Positions 61,590 to 64,000 of a stretch of DNA of 64,000 bases are shown here, piece after piece. Source of the DNA: Tilletiopsis washingtonensis (Eukaryota; Basidiomycota; Exobasidiomycetes; Entylomatales); the NCBI RefSeq assembly GCF_003144115.1, contig NW_020312004.1, positions 332,506 through 396,505 on the forward strand, read 5' to 3'. Each line of letters opens with the position of its first letter. Within the stretch, counting starts at the first letter, position 1. A program made the translations under genes and the position numbers. Under the pieces are notes generated by a model, which worked only from the letters and a program-made list of their open reading frames with translations, was not told the DNA's origin and searched no databases.

Positions 61590-64000
61590 CTGTGCTGCCC
61601 ATCCGCACGACGCCGAGCTTCGCACAAGTCCCGCGAGCCTCGCGCAAGCTGAAGCCACGTCCGACACCGCTGTCACTTCTCCGCTTTCCCGTCTCTCTCC
61701 CATCCGCATCAGACGACCGCACGCCCTCTGGCTACACATCTTCCTGCCCTCTTGATTGAGGGATGGGCAGATGCGGGCAATGGCAGTTTCTTGCCGGCTT
61801 CGCTGCAGAGTGACAGCGACTGCGAGGCGTTTTGCCTCAGGCTCTCCGTCGCAAGCGAGTCGCAGCACATGGAGGCACAAATCCGAGCAGAAGTAGTTGC
61901 ATACATCTGCTGAAAAGAGGCGAGAGGGAACGACCTTTCGAGCGGCACGTCGACAAGAGCGCAAAGTCGGGCGTAGCGTCGCTTGCGGCGCATGCGCGCT
62001 GTCAGCTCCCGCCACCTTGAGCAACACCAGTTCCCACGGCACTCTACGCGTCGCGGCGCATCCTGGCCGAGCGGCACGTGCAGGCGCTGGCTGGCCATGA
62101 ACGGCCGGGCGGGCTCGTCGCTCTTCTCTGGACCCCTTCCACCGCCTCGACAGAATCTCATGTCGCGCTCTCTGCACCCTCCATCCCTCGCTGCACAGAG
62201 TCGTCGCCAAGGGCGGCGTCGTCCAGCCTGCCGCCCTTGCACGCGTCTGCGCATAGCCTGGCGGCAGGCTTGCTCGCCTGCGCCTTGGCCCCTGAGTGCT
62301 GCTCGGCGGCGGCATGTGCGGCTCAGCATCTGCTGAGGCCAGAGGCTGGACGTCCTGAGCGGCGCGGAGCAGAGAGCTGTGAGTCCTCGCATACGCGCTT
62401 CCTGCTGCTGGTGGTTCGGCGTCGTCGGTACGGAGAGCGTTGTGCGGCGGTGTTGTTCGCAGCTCGGCGTACTCGAGGTGTGGCGCAGCTCCATACAATC
62501 TTCGGGGACTCGGGATACGCCCCCGTCATGGACCAACTTCGAGTGAGGTACACAGGTGTCCGCGTCGGCTCCGAGTCGGAGCGAATCATTGTCCGCGAGC
62601 TCCGAGGAGGACGAGGCCATGCCTGGGTGCTGGCGCAGCTCGTGCTTGCCGGCGTGCCGTTGATGAGCTTGGCGGTCTTGGTGCTTCGTCGACGCAGCTT
62701 GCGACACACAGGCCGCCGGTAGACGGGAGCTGGATCTCGCCCGCCGGCGGTAAATGGCGGGCCTGAGCGGGAGTGGGCTTCCGGTGCCGGGCTGCGCCCC
62801 TGAGTGCCCCTCTGCCTCGCCGACTCGAGGACGCGGCGTGCGGGTGCGCGAAGGCCGCCCTCTCGGTGCGTGCTGTCTTGCCTCCTCCTTTCTGCCTCTC
62901 TGCTGCTCTCTAGCTGGTGCTGGGTGCTGTGCCAAGGGCATTGCCAAGCGACGGCGCGCTCCTTCGAAAGCGCGCGCGCGCGGGAGCTGATCGGAGCAGG
63001 CCGCGCCTGTGCTGCTGCGCAAGCTCAAAGCGAGCCCCTCCAGCTCCTCGAGCTGCACCGGCCGAGCATCCGAGCGCCCGGACGATGTCCCATCCGGGTG
63101 CTGAGGCACGCCCTCTGGCCCCCGAGTCGAGCTGCTTGTATAAGCCGGCTCGCATGGCCCGCGGCCACATCAGATGGCGATATGGTGGGTCGAGAAGACC
63201 CTCTCGCGCTTCTGCTCGAAGCTGGTCGGGCTGCGCTCGATCGTCAGGTCAGGGCGGCAGCAGGCTGCAGGCGTGGACCCAGCAGCGCAGGTCGATCTTC
63301 TCTGATGCTGTGGAGCTGAGCGGGGCGCTTGTTTGCACGGATGGCGCAGCGAGACACATTGCGGAGACGGCTGCCCTTCTTCAAGAGACGGCAGGGAGAA
63401 GTCGTGCTGCGCCCGAGCACTTGAACGGTGAAGGGCGGCTGCAGCAGAAGAGCTCTAGGAGGTCGCTCATCAGCTTCACACACTGTGGCTTGCGCGTCAG
63501 GAGTTGTCTGCTTAATCACGCCCCTGGAGTGCTTGAGTGCTCTCCTGACCGCTTCGCTCGCGGACCTGATCGATCGCGGCGGGCTGATGCCTCTGCTGCT
63601 GCCCTGCCAGAGCAGCACTGGCTTCTGTCGCACACAGGTGGCGTGCTAGCCCGTGCTCGCTTTTGCTGCCGGCCTGCAGAAAGAGGCTTGGCCGTCTGAT
63701 GATCTCTGCACATGCTGCTGCATGCTGGGTCACCGAGCGGCTCCGAGAGACAGAGATCCGATGCGAGAGCCCGCTCGTCGAGGCGACGACTCCGACCACC
63801 ATATCTGCGCCCCAGCGACGCCTGCTCTGCGACACTCGCCCACATTCTCCTCCCTGCTCTACATTTGAGCGCTGCGGCGCCATGGAGAATCCAGACTTCT
63901 TCTACACAGCCAATGCGGCACAAGTGCAAGGGGTCGCGAATGCGGTGGGCTACGCGCTCACCATCGTGTGGTTGCGAGTAATTCTGCCTCGACACAGCAG
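61590..64000. other. 2.4-kb region without a convincing gene
   Basis: Long open frames exist on both strands (for example 61709-63109 minus), but they overlap each other and have Arg/Ala/Ser/Cys-rich chance composition without domains. A TATAAG lies at 63139-63144. I see no tRNA, mobile element or repeat of note. A gene extending beyond the window edge cannot be excluded. Confidence 0.4.

Noticed and set aside
61709-63109. Minus-strand open frame of 466 codons
   Set aside because: It has no domain and an Arg/Ala/Ser/Cys-rich composition. It is overlapped by comparable frames on both strands, and chance frames of this length are common at this GC content.
1-64000. CRISPR arrays, LTR or other transposons, rRNA
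   Set aside because: No regularly spaced repeats, long terminal repeats, transposase or reverse-transcriptase motifs, or rRNA-like stretches were seen on either strand.

Overview
The window looks like nuclear DNA of a compact, GC-rich basidiomycete fungus, probably a yeast-like or smut-type lineage such as Ustilaginomycotina; the lineage is an inference. The genes are eukaryotic and fungal. Introns are short (about 50-130 nt), with GTGAGT/GTGCGT donors, CTNAC-like branch sites and CAG acceptors. Very large genes are intronless while small ones are heavily split. I read 23 loci by joining exons so that every splice phase and the total length agree. I saw no rRNA, no tRNA, no CRISPR array, and no transposon or virus-like element. 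Layout, left to right. 0-8 kb: mitochondrial ribosomal protein uL24m (-), the rRNA methyltransferase EMG1 (+), a UCS-domain myosin chaperone (-) and vacuolar alkaline phosphatase PHO8 (+). 8-23 kb: RPAP1 (-), an unrecognised intronless 1647-residue protein with four internal repeats (+), and an unrecognised 1263-residue single-pass membrane protein (-). 24-34 kb: a nine-exon CCDC25/JLP2 gene (+), a PrpF-family isomerase (-), TOM40 (-), the KGD4 subunit of 2-oxoglutarate dehydrogenase (+) and the G-protein chaperone RIC8 (-). 35-46 kb: Mediator MED13 (+), NuA4 subunit EAF7 (-) and a large kinase with HGD in place of HRD (+). 46-58 kb: a histidine-triad hydrolase (-), peroxisomal acyl-CoA oxidase ending in AKL (+), Aurora kinase (-), complex I subunit B15/NDUFB4 (+), an unrecognised four-span membrane protein (+) and a BIG1-like ER protein (-). 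58-64 kb: this end is different. It holds two unrecognised loci whose frames are broken by in-frame stops, a 10-bp minisatellite, a possible short spliced transcript and about 2.4 kb with no convincing gene. Most of the genes are housekeeping and are not one pathway. Mitochondrial functions recur (uL24m, TOM40, KGD4, NDUFB4), as do transcription and chromatin functions (RPAP1, MED13, EAF7). Neighbours almost strictly alternate strands, so most promoters are shared divergent spacers, and four of the five shortest contain the palindrome CACGTG. The items most worth a second look are the four-repeat protein, the paired loci with in-frame stops, the unrecognised membrane proteins, and the unusually long introns inside three small mitochondrial genes.
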